Source: Massilia violaceinigra
GTDB taxonomy: Bacteria > Pseudomonadota > Gammaproteobacteria > Burkholderiales > Burkholderiaceae_D
Assembly: GCF_002752675.1 (NCBI RefSeq)
Contig: NZ_CP024608.1
Span: forward strand, 1,798,001-1,862,000
Reading direction: 5' to 3'
DNA: 64,000 nucleotides
In this document: positions 63,728 to 64,000 of the stretch, piece after piece
Numbering within the stretch: position 1 is the stretch's first letter
Layout of the letters: each line of letters starts with the position of its first letter
Notes under the pieces: generated by a model
The model's database searches: none
What the model saw: only the letters and a program-made list of their open reading frames with translations
Told to the model about the DNA's origin: nothing
Position numbers and translations under genes: made by a program

Positions 63728-64000
63728 ATGTCGAACAATACTCCCTTCGAAGCCGCCGATATCATCCGTGCCCGCAAACCTGGTTTCGAGCCGCGCGTGG
63801 CGATGATCCTCGGTTCGGGTCTCGGCGTGCTGGCCGAGCAGATGACCGATGCGGTCTCGATCGGCTTCGACGAGCTGCCTGGTTTCCCGATCAGCACCGT
63901 GCACGGTCACGCCGGCGAGCTGGTACTGGGCACCCTGGCGGGCGTGAACGTGGTGTGCATGAAGGGCCGCGGCCACTTCTACGAAGGTTACGGCATGGGC
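63728..64000 (+). CDS. Purine nucleoside phosphorylase, N-terminal part (3' cut by window edge)
   Basis: The first 91 residues of a PNP of the inosine/guanosine (trimeric) type, which cleaves purine nucleosides with phosphate into base and ribose-1-phosphate. GSGLGVLAEQM is the phosphate-binding loop; LPGFPISTVHGHAGELVLG and MKGRGHFYEGYG are further landmarks. AAGGA precedes the ATG. The 3' end lies outside the window. Its products feed guaD and xdhAB. Confidence 0.95.
   Translation, partial: MSNNTPFEAADIIRARKPGFEPRVAMILGSGLGVLAEQMTDAVSIGFDELPGFPISTVHGHAGELVLGTLAGVNVVCMKGRGHFYEGYGMG

Overview
The window looks like a chromosomal segment of a high-GC betaproteobacterium of the Oxalobacteraceae (Massilia/Duganella/Janthinobacterium type). 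This rests on gene content and order: lpxC near secA, an argJ-DUF815-mutT run facing yacG-zapD-coaE-pilD-pilC-pilB, and many long antisense open frames typical of GC-rich coding DNA. I see no rRNA, tRNA, CRISPR array, transposase or prophage gene. Both ends cut a gene: lpxC at the left, a purine nucleoside phosphorylase at the right.

Region 1 (1-23.7 kb) is housekeeping: the lpxC end, a DUF721 gene, secA, several envelope or secreted proteins (OmpA-like, DUF945, a tetratricopeptide-type protein), argJ, a DUF815 ATPase, mutT, a dadA-type D-amino acid dehydrogenase, a histidine kinase, yacG-zapD-coaE, the type IV pilus genes pilD, pilC and pilB, and a CorC/HlyC-family membrane protein. An unrecognised multi-span membrane protein sits between pilC and pilD.

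Region 2 (23.9-42.9 kb) is mostly purine catabolism and nucleic-acid scavenging: uraH and puuE (divergent), xdhABC, guaD, an exported adenosine deaminase, an Oar-type TonB-dependent receptor, then an overlapping run of exported 5'-nucleotidase, phospholipase D-like protein and S1/P1 nuclease. Together these could turn extracellular nucleic acid into nucleosides, bases, urate and ureides. No urate oxidase is present in the window.

Region 3 (43.1-48.0 kb) is a compact peptide-export locus: an HlyD-type adaptor, a C39-peptidase ABC exporter with all catalytic residues, a 68-residue peptide with a Gly-Gly leader and a strong ribosome binding site, and a CPBP (CAAX-type) intramembrane protease. 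The part from about 46.6 to 48.0 kb is visibly AT-richer than its surroundings. It resembles an unmodified bacteriocin or signal-peptide system; the peptide itself is not one I recognise.

Region 4 (48.0-64 kb) returns to nucleosides: a BMP-type ABC transporter (two permeases, ATPase, binding protein), transaldolase, a second TonB-dependent receptor, a DUF969/DUF979/pcp pyroglutamyl-peptide module, a LysR regulator, psuG, a PfkB-type kinase with an N-terminal helix-turn-helix, and the start of purine nucleoside phosphorylase.

The most notable hidden signal is a 23-bp inverted repeat, ATTTATAT-N7-ATATAAAT, found three times, upstream of both TonB-dependent receptors and of the phosphorylase. 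In each case a plausible -10 element starts 65-66 bp from the start of the repeat. This suggests a shared regulon joining outer-membrane uptake to nucleoside breakdown.
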